64,000 nt of DNA from an uncultured Gammaproteobacteria bacterium (GTDB taxonomy: Bacteria; Pseudomonadota; Gammaproteobacteria; JAADHQ01): assembly GCA_947258755.1 (NCBI GenBank), contig CAMYJO010000018.1:1-64000 (forward strand), written 5' to 3'. A program made the position numbers and the translations under genes. The notes under the pieces were generated by a model, which saw only the letters and a program-made list of their open reading frames with translations, was not told the DNA's origin and did no database searches. Below are positions 55,037 through 63,446 of the stretch, in pieces (positions within the stretch are counted from its first letter, which is position 1; each line of letters opens with the position of its first letter).

Positions 55037-55456
55037 TTAACGTTGAGATCCATAAGAAGAATCGTAGGGTGATTGCCGATAAGGTGGATGGGCATCACGA
55101 TAAGGCTCTGCATATTGCGGGGCGTAGCCCCTTGGGGCTTGTGTCGGCGATGGATAGTATTGCTGCGCACCGGGATGAGGCTGTCCGCCAGGATGCGCCT
55201 GGTAAGGATCCATATACTGCTGATAGGGCGTAGGTATTTGCATATCATCAATATTAGCTGACTCCCACCCGGGTTCAAGCCAAAAGGGCCCCGGGGGCGG
55301 CGGAGCCATCTCAAATCCTGACTGAAAAGCCTCCTGCTCTGCGGCCCCTTGCATTTGTTGCGCTGGTAAATCACGTCCTTGCGCTACGACATTAGTAGAT
55401 ATTACGCAAACAAATAAATAAATCCATGGCCTGCAGGCTTTAAACATCGAAACCAT
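55037..55456 (-). CDS. Secreted Pro/Gln/Tyr-rich protein
   Basis: 139 residues. Signal peptide about 1-25 (ending TNVVA-Q). The rest is disordered, with PPPPGPFWLEPGWESANIDDMQIPTPYQQYMDPYQ and a Gln/Pro/Tyr tail (QYYPSPTQAPRGYAPQYAEPYRDAHPPYRQ). No family recognised. It is between the RND pump gene (36 bp upstream) and the Tyr/Pro/Gly-rich gene (9 bp downstream), so it is probably in the pump operon and exported to the same compartment. Confidence 0.72.
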   Translation of the reverse strand: MVSMFKACRPWIYLFVCVISTNVVAQGRDLPAQQMQGAAEQEAFQSGFEMAPPPPGPFWLEPGWESANIDDMQIPTPYQQYMDPYQAHPGGQPHPGAQQYYPSPTQAPRGYAPQYAEPYRDAHPPYRQSPYDSSYGSQR

Positions 55457-55492
55457 CTCTGTTAATACTCATTCAAACCCAATCGTCATCTA

Positions 55493-58400
55493 TTAATTAT
55501 CTAAATCTGTTTTAAGACGGATACCGCGACGCTTACGTCCACCCGACTTTGCTGCTGCCTTAGTCGCAGCGTTTGCGGTCGCGGTAACCGCCTCATTTTT
55601 CGCTGTGGCCTTCTTCACCGTTGTTTTCTTCGGCTCAGTTTTTTTGGCAGCCGCCTTTTTCGCTGCAGCCTTCTTCACTGCTGCTTTCGGTGCAGCCTTT
55701 TTCCCTGCTGTTTTCGGTGCAGCCTTCTTCGCTGTTGCTTTCGGTGCAGCCTTCTCCTCTGCTGCTTTCGGTGCAGCCTTCTTCGCTGTTGCTTTCGGTG
55801 CGGCCTTCTTCGCTGTTGTTTTCGGTTCGGCCTTCTCCTCTGCTGCTTTCGGTGCAGCCTTCTTCACTGCTGCTTTCGGTGCGGCCTTCTTCACTGCTGC
55901 TTTCGGCGCCGCTTTCTTTGCTACTGGCTTTTTGCTAACGACTACGTCAGCTCCTGGCTCTGATGTTACATCAGTCGTTACCGTAGAAACCTTGCTGCCA
56001 TCAGTGGACGCAGCCGCCTGTTTTAAATGACTTGCCTGGCCACCTCCGCCCGGATTGGATGGTGGCGTCCCCGCTGGGTTGTTACCCGGTGCATCCGGCC
56101 CAGGCTCATCAGTATGGCGACGAGAACGTACAAAAGCGATAAGCTTGTCCAGCAACATGCGTAGCACAAAATATATGGCACGCAAGACATAGAATATCCA
56201 GGTAACTACAGATACTGTACCTGACCAGATTGTCAGCCATAACGGGTTTTTAGGTTCACAGACTTCTGCAGTTTCTTCCGGCATTTCCCGTCCGGTCAGC
56301 AGGAAAAATTGTTTTTTAGCTGTAATGCAGCCGAGCGGGATAACAACCAGTGTCAACATAGTTGATACCGCAGTTCCAAATAACAGACTGACCGCCATCC
56401 CCTGGAAAATAGGGTCGGTAATGATTGCAAACGCACCCGCCATCAACGTCAATGCAGTAATGAAGATAGGGCGCATACGGATCTGGCCGGCTCGGATTAC
56501 CGCCTCCTTGATTTCGACACCACTACGTACCTCATTCATCACAAATTCTACTAGCAGAATGGAATTACGAACGATAATACCAGCCAGGGCAATAAACCCG
56601 ATCATCGACGTCGCGGTAAACTCGGCATTCATAATCCAATGACCCGGAATAATACCGATCAAGGTGAGTGGAATGGGCGCCATAATCAATCCACCCAGTT
56701 TAAAATTCTTGAACTCCCAAACAATCAGTCCGTAAATCAACAGCAATGCCGCCATAAACGCCAGGCCCATGTCACGGAAGGTCTCGTAGGTGACCGTCCA
56801 TTCTCCGGTCCATTCCATACCGGATTGATTGGTGGCCTCGGGTGGTCCGATCAGACCCATCGGCATGCCGCTTATCGTGACACCGTCCGGTGTCTCGTAA
56901 TTTTCCAATAGATCCTCGATATTAAACATGCCATAGATGGGTGCGCCGAGACGTCCTTCCATCTCGCCGGTCACATACTCAATACTGCGCAGGTCCTTGT
57001 GATAGATAATGTGCTCGGCCTGCGCCTTAACAAATCGTCCCAACTCGCCTAGCGGAATCGGTTCGCCACCACCCTGCCCCAGTATCGGCAGGGTTTCCAG
57101 CCTTTCAATCTCGGAACGCGCGGCCAGAGGCACCTGGATAACAATGAAAGTTGGCTCCAGTACCACACCCCTTTTCACATCGCCCAATTTGTAGCCACCC
57201 AAGGCCATTTCCAGGTTACGGTTGATCGTATCGACCGAGACACCGCGTCTAACTGCCTTTTCAGTGTCCACTTCGAAACGCCAGTACTGATGAGGTTCGA
57301 TCATGTAGTTGTCAACATCGACCACGCCCTCGGCATCTTTAAACATCTGGGTCATATCGCGTGCGACCTGACGGCGGGTTTCTGCATCAGGTCCATACAC
57401 TTCTGCAACGACCGTTTGCAGTACCGGTGGCCCCGGCGGCATCTCAACCACCTGGATACGGATACCGGAACGAATCAATTCCTGGTTCTGACTGATGAAT
57501 TCATTCAACTGAGTGCGGGCATCAACTGCAATATCATGACTGGGTCGCTCCCTGGCATCCTTGTCCAGCAACATGACCTGGATATCGGCTTCCCAGGGCT
57601 GCTGACGCATATAATAATGGCGCACCATACCATTGAAATTAAACGGAGAGGCTGTACCGACATAGGTCTGTAATGCGGTAACCTCGGGTATTTTTTTCAA
57701 TACCTCGGCCAACTGCGCCGTCACATTGGCCGTTTGTGGCATCGCTGTACCCTCGGGCATATTGATAACGACATTAAATTCCGGCTTGTTATCGAAAGGC
57801 AACATCTTGACCGTGACTGTCTTGGTATAGAACAACGCGCAGGCCAGGAAAGTCAAAATAATCAAGGTATACAGAAAGATTTTGGGTGTGCGCCCACCAG
57901 AACAGAGCGGATCCATACAGGGATTATAGAAGCGCCCGATCATTTCGTTGGTTCTGGCTTCCCTTCTCTCAGCATGCTCAAGTGCCTTTAGCTGCGGACG
58001 AACACGCATCGCCAGCCACGGCGCAAAAACAAACGCGGCAATCAGTGAGAAAAACATGGCCGAAGAGCCAAGTACCGGAATCGGGCGCATATAGGGACCC
58101 ATCAGCCCACTGACAACACCCATCGGTAACATGGCGGCGATAATGGCCAGTGTTGCCAGCACGGTCGGATTACCGACCTCACGTACGGCATCAATGGCGA
58201 TATCAACCGATGTCCGACCCGCCTTTAACCAGCGCCTGAAAATATTTTCAACCACCACCGTGGCATCATCCACCAGGATACCAATCGAAAATACCAATGC
58301 GAATAAACTAACACGATCAATCGTATAATCCAGCACCCACGCCGACCACACGGTGATCAGGATAACAATCGGAATGATGGTAATGACGACCGAGGCTGCG

Positions 58401-59587
58401 CGCACACCCAAACCGATCAAACAAAGCAAACTGACCGCGACTGCCGCTTCAAACAGCGCCATCAACAGTTCATTAACTTTATCATCGGCAGTTTTACCGT
58501 AGTCACGGGTAATACTGACCTGCACATCTGGTGAAATCAGCTCACCTTTCAGACTTTCTAGCCGCTTGAGTAAGGCGTGCGCAACAGTAACACCATTACT
58601 ACCGATCTTTTTTGCGACAGCAATGGTAACAGCCGCGGCAGCATCTGTTTTTGGTGCCGTACTGTCATCATGCGCACTACCTGTATAATAGGTGACCATA
58701 CGACCCGTTTCTTCCGGGGCTTCGATAACCGTAGCCACATCGCGGACATAGACAGGCATATTATTACGTATACCAACGACCAGGCGTGACACCTCCTCTG
58801 CCGAATACAGAAAAGCGCCAGTATAGACATTCATTGCTGTATTACCGCCCTCGACACTTCCGGCATGGCGCTCGGCATTGGCGGTACGAATGGTATTGGC
58901 GACCTGGTCAATGCTGACGCCGAAACCAGCCAGGCGCTCGGGTGAGACTTCAACACGAATCTGTTCCGCACGGCCGCCAACTACAAAGCCTTTGCCGGTA
59001 TCCGGGACTTCTTTCAGTCGTTGCAGAACATCCAGCGCCAGGGTGCGCAACAAAGCATCATCCTGAGTTTCAGACCATAAGGTCATCGTCACCACAGGGA
59101 CATCATCTATACCCACTGGTTTGACCAGCGGTTGCTTGACACCTGGAGGCATCTTATCCAGGTTCGACTGCAGCTTGTCATGGACCTTGACGATTGAATC
59201 CTCAAGATCTTCACCTACTTTGAAACGCACCGTGACGATGGCATCGCCGCGTCGACTCGCAGAGTATACGTGACGCACTCCCGGTATTTCGCTCATGATA
59301 CGTTCTAATGGATCCGTCACCAGACTGGCAACTTGTTCGCTGGAGGCCCCTGGGTACTGCACAAAAATATCTACCATCGGCACAGATATTTTAGGGTCTT
59401 CCTGACGTGGCGTAAAAAAGAGTCCGAGCAAGCCAATGGCCAGCGCCGCCATCATCAACAATGGCGTGACAGGTGAATTAATAAAGGCACGCGCCAGACG
59501 TCCAGCTAGCCCAAGGTGGGCCGTATCAAATACTTCCTGCTCGGGCGGATTCCCGGAAGATGCTTTTTTTTCTGATTGTTCGCTCAT
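55493..59587 (-). CDS. RND family transporter with histone-H1-like C-terminal tail
   Basis: 1364 residues; the family norm is about 1050. Residues 1-1080 are a standard RND permease: TM1 about 39-59, porter domain with YPGASSEQVASLVTDPLERIMSEIPGV, TM4 proton site GILVDDATVVVENIFRR, and a mirrored second half (IALAGIIVRNSILLVEFV). Two further hydrophobic segments occur near 1110-1150 (IWSGTVSVVTWIFYVLRAIYFVL). The last 210 residues are a soluble Lys/Ala/Pro tail: over a dozen KKAAPKA-type repeats and a final SGGRKRRGIRL. The tail should be cytoplasmic. Substrate is unknown. It is preceded by its adaptor gene. Confidence 0.93.
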   Translation of the reverse strand: MSEQSEKKASSGNPPEQEVFDTAHLGLAGRLARAFINSPVTPLLMMAALAIGLLGLFFTPRQEDPKISVPMVDIFVQYPGASSEQVASLVTDPLERIMSEIPGVRHVYSASRRGDAIVTVRFKVGEDLEDSIVKVHDKLQSNLDKMPPGVKQPLVKPVGIDDVPVVTMTLWSETQDDALLRTLALDVLQRLKEVPDTGKGFVVGGRAEQIRVEVSPERLAGFGVSIDQVANTIRTANAERHAGSVEGGNTAMNVYTGAFLYSAEEVSRLVVGIRNNMPVYVRDVATVIEAPEETGRMVTYYTGSAHDDSTAPKTDAAAAVTIAVAKKIGSNGVTVAHALLKRLESLKGELISPDVQVSITRDYGKTADDKVNELLMALFEAAVAVSLLCLIGLGVRAASVVITIIPIVILITVWSAWVLDYTIDRVSLFALVFSIGILVDDATVVVENIFRRWLKAGRTSVDIAIDAVREVGNPTVLATLAIIAAMLPMGVVSGLMGPYMRPIPVLGSSAMFFSLIAAFVFAPWLAMRVRPQLKALEHAERREARTNEMIGRFYNPCMDPLCSGGRTPKIFLYTLIILTFLACALFYTKTVTVKMLPFDNKPEFNVVINMPEGTAMPQTANVTAQLAEVLKKIPEVTALQTYVGTASPFNFNGMVRHYYMRQQPWEADIQVMLLDKDARERPSHDIAVDARTQLNEFISQNQELIRSGIRIQVVEMPPGPPVLQTVVAEVYGPDAETRRQVARDMTQMFKDAEGVVDVDNYMIEPHQYWRFEVDTEKAVRRGVSVDTINRNLEMALGGYKLGDVKRGVVLEPTFIVIQVPLAARSEIERLETLPILGQGGGEPIPLGELGRFVKAQAEHIIYHKDLRSIEYVTGEMEGRLGAPIYGMFNIEDLLENYETPDGVTISGMPMGLIGPPEATNQSGMEWTGEWTVTYETFRDMGLAFMAALLLIYGLIVWEFKNFKLGGLIMAPIPLTLIGIIPGHWIMNAEFTATSMIGFIALAGIIVRNSILLVEFVMNEVRSGVEIKEAVIRAGQIRMRPIFITALTLMAGAFAIITDPIFQGMAVSLLFGTAVSTMLTLVVIPLGCITAKKQFFLLTGREMPEETAEVCEPKNPLWLTIWSGTVSVVTWIFYVLRAIYFVLRMLLDKLIAFVRSRRHTDEPGPDAPGNNPAGTPPSNPGGGGQASHLKQAAASTDGSKVSTVTTDVTSEPGADVVVSKKPVAKKAAPKAAVKKAAPKAAVKKAAPKAAEEKAEPKTTAKKAAPKATAKKAAPKAAEEKAAPKATAKKAAPKTAGKKAAPKAAVKKAAAKKAAAKKTEPKKTTVKKATAKNEAVTATANAATKAAAKSGGRKRRGIRLKTDLDN

Positions 59588-59687
59588 CGAAACCTATGCC
59601 TAATAATGATTACTGTCCGGGCTCTTTTGATAAACAGCCACACAGCTTTCCAACTGCAAGGACATGTAATGCTAATGCTATTTGTCT

Positions 59688-61049
59688 TTATCTTTTTGCA
59701 GGATCCTGTGTAGACGAACCCGGGTTTCGACCCTGTTTTATGTTACTGGCCGGATTCACCAAAATACTGTCGTTATTATGCAGGCCAGATAACACAGTAA
59801 CCATATTACCGCTTATCTTTTCGCCTAGCCGCACATATCGGATATTTGGCTTATTTTGTTCATTCAGGCGATAGACGACAAACAGGCTGCCACGCTGACG
59901 CACTGCAGAGGACGGGATAATAATAACGTTTCTTGACGGTGCACTGACATTGGGTATCTTCACTTCGGCATACATACCAGGGCCGCCAGGCACACCTTTA
60001 GGCAAATCAAACTTCACGGTGACTGTATGGCGTTGCACATCTGCCATCGGGAAAATTTGCGCCACCTTGGCCTTAATATGCTTATCACCCACATCCAGTT
60101 TCGCATCGACAATCATGCCAGGCTGAATGCCGGGCATCAGACGTGCCGGTATATCCACCTGCAATTGTAGTGCCTGGGTATCAGCAAACTTTAATAACTG
60201 CTGTCCCGGCTGTACCGTATCACCGACCTCGACCAGCTTTTTAACGATCAAGCCAGAGAAAGGCGCAATGGCACGTGTATCCCTGAGCTTGGCATCAACC
60301 TCTTCCAGTTTCGAACGTGCTCGTAACATACGTGACTGCGCCGTATTAACAGCCGTACCCCGCGAATACAGATCTGCATGACGATCCATACCGGGATTAC
60401 CGTAACCCATTTGATTACCCATACCACGGGTAAAAAACTGGTCAAACATGGATGGCATGCCCATCCCCGGGCTACGATTAATGTTTCTCGATTGTGGGGA
60501 AATCAATTCACGTGAATATTGAACCTGCGCATTTCTGATCGCAGACTCTGCATTACTCAGTTCGGCTACAGCCGCACGACGCGCTGCTAGCAGATCATCA
60601 TCGTCAATTGAAACCAGGACCTCCCCTTCCTCGTGATAATCACCCTCGCTACCAGCGATGAACTCAATTCTTCCGGGGATTTGCGCCGACAAGGTGACGT
60701 CCTTAAATGGTATCACTGTGCCCCCTAGTTTTACCGTGCTGCTCATCGGTAGAGCACGCACTATAAACACGGGGTTAGCAGGGCTATTCGGGTTGTTGCC
60801 GTAGCCTTGCTGCGGCTGGTGCATCATACCCTGCTGAAATACAGGAGCAGGTTGGTAAGGCATCAATGGTGCGCTACCCATGCCTGCCGGCGGATAGCCG
60901 GCAGGCGGCTGAGCAACTACTGGATAGCCGGTATTCCCCTGCGTGTAGATTTGGCGGCTGTCCTGGTAATTAGGCGCAGCTTGCGCAACTGTGGTGACCA
61001 ACATAGTCGTAAAAAGTGTTACAGCTGTAGACAAGGTTTTTATTAGCAT
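59688..61049 (-). CDS. Membrane fusion protein (RND adaptor) with low-complexity insert
   Basis: 453 residues from the ATG at 61049. Signal peptide about 1-25 (TTVAQA). Residues 26-85 are Pro/Gln/Gly/Met-rich (GYPPAGMGSAPLMPYQPAPVFQQGMMHQPQQGYG), like the neighbouring secreted proteins and unusual for an adaptor. The lipoyl domain (IPFKDVTLSAQIPGRIEFIAGSEGDYHEEGEVLVSIDDDDL), helical hairpin and beta-barrel follow. The hairpin contains another Gly/Met-rich insert (SPGMGMPSMFDQFFTRGMGNQMGYGNPGM). No outer-membrane channel gene is in the window, so TolC is probably shared. Confidence 0.9.
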   Translation of the reverse strand: MLIKTLSTAVTLFTTMLVTTVAQAAPNYQDSRQIYTQGNTGYPVVAQPPAGYPPAGMGSAPLMPYQPAPVFQQGMMHQPQQGYGNNPNSPANPVFIVRALPMSSTVKLGGTVIPFKDVTLSAQIPGRIEFIAGSEGDYHEEGEVLVSIDDDDLLAARRAAVAELSNAESAIRNAQVQYSRELISPQSRNINRSPGMGMPSMFDQFFTRGMGNQMGYGNPGMDRHADLYSRGTAVNTAQSRMLRARSKLEEVDAKLRDTRAIAPFSGLIVKKLVEVGDTVQPGQQLLKFADTQALQLQVDIPARLMPGIQPGMIVDAKLDVGDKHIKAKVAQIFPMADVQRHTVTVKFDLPKGVPGGPGMYAEVKIPNVSAPSRNVIIIPSSAVRQRGSLFVVYRLNEQNKPNIRYVRLGEKISGNMVTVLSGLHNNDSILVNPASNIKQGRNPGSSTQDPAKR

Positions 61050-61134
61050 TGTATTTTTAACTCGAAACTCTCTAACATCGGCTGATATCCGCCAGCTATC
61101 GGCATGTAATCGGCATATGAAAAAAAACAAATTT

Positions 61135-61530
61135 TCAAGCCCGACCCATCACACCAAAGCTTTTGATAAATGGACCAGCCATGCGCGGATCTTTTACCAT
61201 CGCGGAATAATCGCCAACATTGAATTTCAGCTTACGTGAAGTATAAGCTATACCCAAGCCCATCATGCCCGGTGGCTTTTTCATCCATTTTTGCCAGTTC
61301 TCGGCAGTAGCCCTGAGGTCCCAGTTAAGCTCCTGATCCTGATAGCTGCCAGCACCGACCGCATGCCCATTCTCGATGACAAGCACCGCACGAGGATTTT
61401 CCTCACCATCAAACCCATAACCTATAACAGAGTTAAAATCGATGGCCGCCAGTTTTTCCGCCAATTCCGGTTCAGCATTCCATTGTCCCATGTAGGAGTT
61501 CATCCATTCATCTGAAAAAAGATCCGCCAT
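61135..61530 (-). CDS. SCP2 sterol-binding domain protein
   Basis: 131 residues. No signal peptide. SCP2-like fold: WNAEPELAEKLAAIDFNSVIGYGFDGEENPRAVLVIENGHAVGAGSYQDQELNWDLRATAENWQKWMKKPPGMMGLGIAYTSRKLKFNVGDYSAMVKDP. Members bind hydrophobic molecules; some are linked to sulfur metabolism gene sets. GGAGAAAATA precedes the start. It is 85 bp upstream of the adaptor gene start, so it could be the first gene of the pump operon. Confidence 0.8.
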   Translation of the reverse strand: MADLFSDEWMNSYMGQWNAEPELAEKLAAIDFNSVIGYGFDGEENPRAVLVIENGHAVGAGSYQDQELNWDLRATAENWQKWMKKPPGMMGLGIAYTSRKLKFNVGDYSAMVKDPRMAGPFIKSFGVMGRA

Positions 61531-61821
61531 TATTTTCTCCTTTAATTATTGATATATTTAAAGAAAGTAATCAGTCTGGAATTTCTATACGTATTACATT
61601 TATATTATGTGCAGAAACTTCATCTATATATTTGATTCAAATCAGTGTTTATTCAAGTATTAAGCAAATGCATTTTCTCCAACTAATCCCTTTGTGCCAG
61701 GACAAAGGCATTATGCCAAGAGTCACTTATTTGAGTGTTGCACAAGACCCCGTATACCGCAAATATTGGCGTTCATCAGGGCCAGATTCATCGTTTCTAT
61801 ATATTAGCAATAGGTGAATGA

Positions 61822-62109
61822 TCAGCAATTAGTGCAGTACAAGTGGTTCAACATATCCATCATATTCAGGATTCTGCGGTCTCGTAATTTATAATAGACG
61901 TTTTTCGCTTCCTTACTGGAAACAAGCACGCCCTTGTCACGCAAGGTAGATAAATGGTGCGAAACATTACTTTGTGAACTGCCCACTGTCGTTGCCAGAT
62001 CCCTGACCGAAAGTGCCTCATGACTCAATACATACAGTATTTTAAGTCGTATAGGATGTGACAGGGCCTTGATGGTCGTTGCCGCACAGTCAAATTCATT
62101 ATCTTGCAT
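61822..62109 (-). CDS. ArsR-family repressor with C-terminal CxxC
   Basis: 95 residues. Winged helix: KALSHPIRLKILYVLSHEALSVRDLATTVGSSQSNVSHHLSTLRDKGVLVSSKEAKNVYYKLRD (about 14-77). It has Cys8 near the N-terminus and a CTNC pair at the very end (C92, C95). Related ArsR proteins (SqrR, BigR, YgaV) sense persulfides through two Cys residues, so sulfur sensing is plausible but not shown. There is no arsenic CVC motif in the recognition helix. It lies between the SCP2 and sulfur globule genes on the same strand and is a good candidate regulator of the cluster. Confidence 0.9.
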   Translation of the reverse strand: MQDNEFDCAATTIKALSHPIRLKILYVLSHEALSVRDLATTVGSSQSNVSHHLSTLRDKGVLVSSKEAKNVYYKLRDRRILNMMDMLNHLYCTNC

Positions 62110-62213
62110 TATCTGCCTCCCTATCCATTAAATTAATTGTACTTATTGACCATCACCCATTGGTATGGTTCTGGCTCAACGTCATACTGGCCAAAACCTT
62201 TCTGTGCCTCTTT

Positions 62214-62438
62214 TCAGGTAAAATGATGGCCGTTTGTGAAACCCAGATCAGGCTTGCTATACCGCCCTAATGAAATCGAATTTGTATTTGCGATTGCTAT
62301 TGGATTGCGCAACCAGACAGTGGACTGTTCTGGGAAAAATACATCAGCCCCCTCAGCTTCAGTAAAAGTGTCGTCAGCGACTGGAGAGGCATTTGAAAAA
62401 TTCTTAAGGTCAGTTTGAAAATCTTTTGTTAAAGGCAT
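62214..62438 (-). CDS. Doubtful small ORF
   Basis: 74 codons on the minus strand beginning MPLTKDFQTDLKNFSNASPVADDTFTEAEGADVFFPEQS. It has no clear ribosome-binding site, no family resemblance and no signal peptide. It fills part of an otherwise gene-free stretch (62110-62534), so I list it at low confidence. It could equally be chance or a decayed gene. Confidence 0.2.
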   Translation of the reverse strand: MPLTKDFQTDLKNFSNASPVADDTFTEAEGADVFFPEQSTVWLRNPIAIANTNSISLGRYSKPDLGFTNGHHFT

Positions 62439-62534
62439 AGGCCTAAAATAATACTCATTCAGTAAACATTATAAAATGCATCTGCAAGCTATGTGACACA
62501 TCCCTGTGTACACATAATAGATGCAGTGATCTAT

Positions 62535-62885
62535 TTACTTTGCAGCCGGAGCAGCGGGTGCCGCAGGAGCACCGTAAGGAGCAGCACCATAAGGAGCGCC
62601 GTAAGGAGCAGCACCATAAGGAGCAGCGCCATAAGGGGCACCATAACCGTAAGGAGCGCCATAACCACCGTAGTAAGGGTTGCCATAACCATAACCATTA
62701 CCATACATACCGGTATTTGCACGTGAATTCATATTGAATGACATATTGCCATCACCAAAACCATTACCATTGCCCCAACCATTGTTACCATAGCCATTGT
62801 TCCAAGGATTCCAGCCCCAGGCACTGGCGGAACCAGCTGCGGCCAGCATTACAGTTGCGGCTACGAAAGTAGTTAGCTTTTTCAT
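62535..62885 (-). CDS. Sulfur globule protein, Gly/Asn/Ala/Tyr-rich
   Basis: 116 residues. Signal peptide 1-22 (AAAGSASA). The mature start [18 protein letters not shown] leads to the core [35 protein letters not shown], close to the other two globule proteins. The tail consists of [14 protein letters not shown] repeats and a final [23 protein letters not shown] precedes the start. Closest by feel to the small CV1/CV2-type sulfur globule proteins of Allochromatium; an exact ortholog cannot be named. A tandem ATATTGAT repeat lies in its upstream region. Confidence 0.9.
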   Translation of the reverse strand: MKKLTTFVAATVMLAAAGSASAWGWNPWNNGYGNNGWGNGNGFGDGNMSFNMNSRANTGMYGNGYGYGNPYYGGYGAPYGYGAPYGAAPYGAAPYGAPYGAAPYGAPAAPAAPAAK

Positions 62886-62957
62886 TCTCTTTCTCCAGTT
62901 ATATTTATCGTATAAGGGTAGGCCCGAATCTGAACCTGAAATGATGATAATTCATAA

Positions 62958-62984
62958 ATATCAATATATCAATATATCAATATC
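62958..62984 (-). promoter_or_regulatory. Tandem AT-rich repeat upstream of the sulfur globule gene
   Basis: The minus strand has three or four ATATTGAT words spaced 9 bp apart, 73 bp upstream of the start codon. Regular spacing near one DNA turn suggests cooperative regulator binding; the regulator is unknown. Confidence 0.4.
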
Positions 62985-63182
62985 TTTTAATATATTAATT
63001 TATCAATAATTGACATTTATCAAGAAATAATCATATCTACTTGTTTTTTTTATAAATATTAGACAATTTTTTGTTGTTTTGTGCGCTGGTTAACAATCTT
63101 GCGCCAGATAAAAGCTTGAATTAAATCAATATAATACTATTATTATATTAGATATTACTTATTTTTAAATTGAGGTGGCTGT

Positions 63183-63290
63183 ATGTTTATCATTGACAAA
63201 ATTACACTGATCGGTATTGCATTTTTCTTTATCGTCGGTTACTTCGTAATCAAATTATGTCAAAAGGATGATTGCATATTCAAGAGATAA
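63183..63290 (+). CDS. Small single-TM protein (35 residues)
   Basis: MFIIDKITLIGIAFFFIVGYF begins the protein and the C-terminus reads KLCQKDDCIFKR, with two Cys. One hydrophobic span (about 7-24). GAGGTGG lies 7 nt upstream, a good ribosome-binding site, and a terminator lies 70 bp after the stop, so expression is plausible. It is the only plus-strand gene in the cluster, between two sulfur globule genes. Function unknown. Confidence 0.6.
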   Translation: MFIIDKITLIGIAFFFIVGYFVIKLCQKDDCIFKR

Positions 63291-63360
63291 TCTGTGAACG
63301 ATGCTGCCCTGCATAACCTGGTCTGTATGTAACTGCTCTCTGTAGACCTCATTGATCATA

Positions 63361-63392
63361 AAAAAGGCCTCACATTTCTGTGAGGCCTTTTT
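63361..63392. terminator. Bidirectional terminator between the small protein and the last globule gene
   Basis: AAAAAGGCCTCACA pairs with TGTGAGGCCTTTTT around a short TTTC loop. It lies between convergent genes and ends in T on both strands. Confidence 0.9.
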
Positions 63393-63446
63393 GCTTGTAA
63401 CGACTGTTACTTTTTTCACTGTTGATCATATTCGAACAAGCCGTGT

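Noticed and set aside
55605-56030. Plus-strand ORF of 141 codons rich in Phe and Ala
   Set aside because: It is the antisense of the Lys/Ala repeat tail of the RND gene; composition is a shadow of the repeat and there is no ribosome-binding site.
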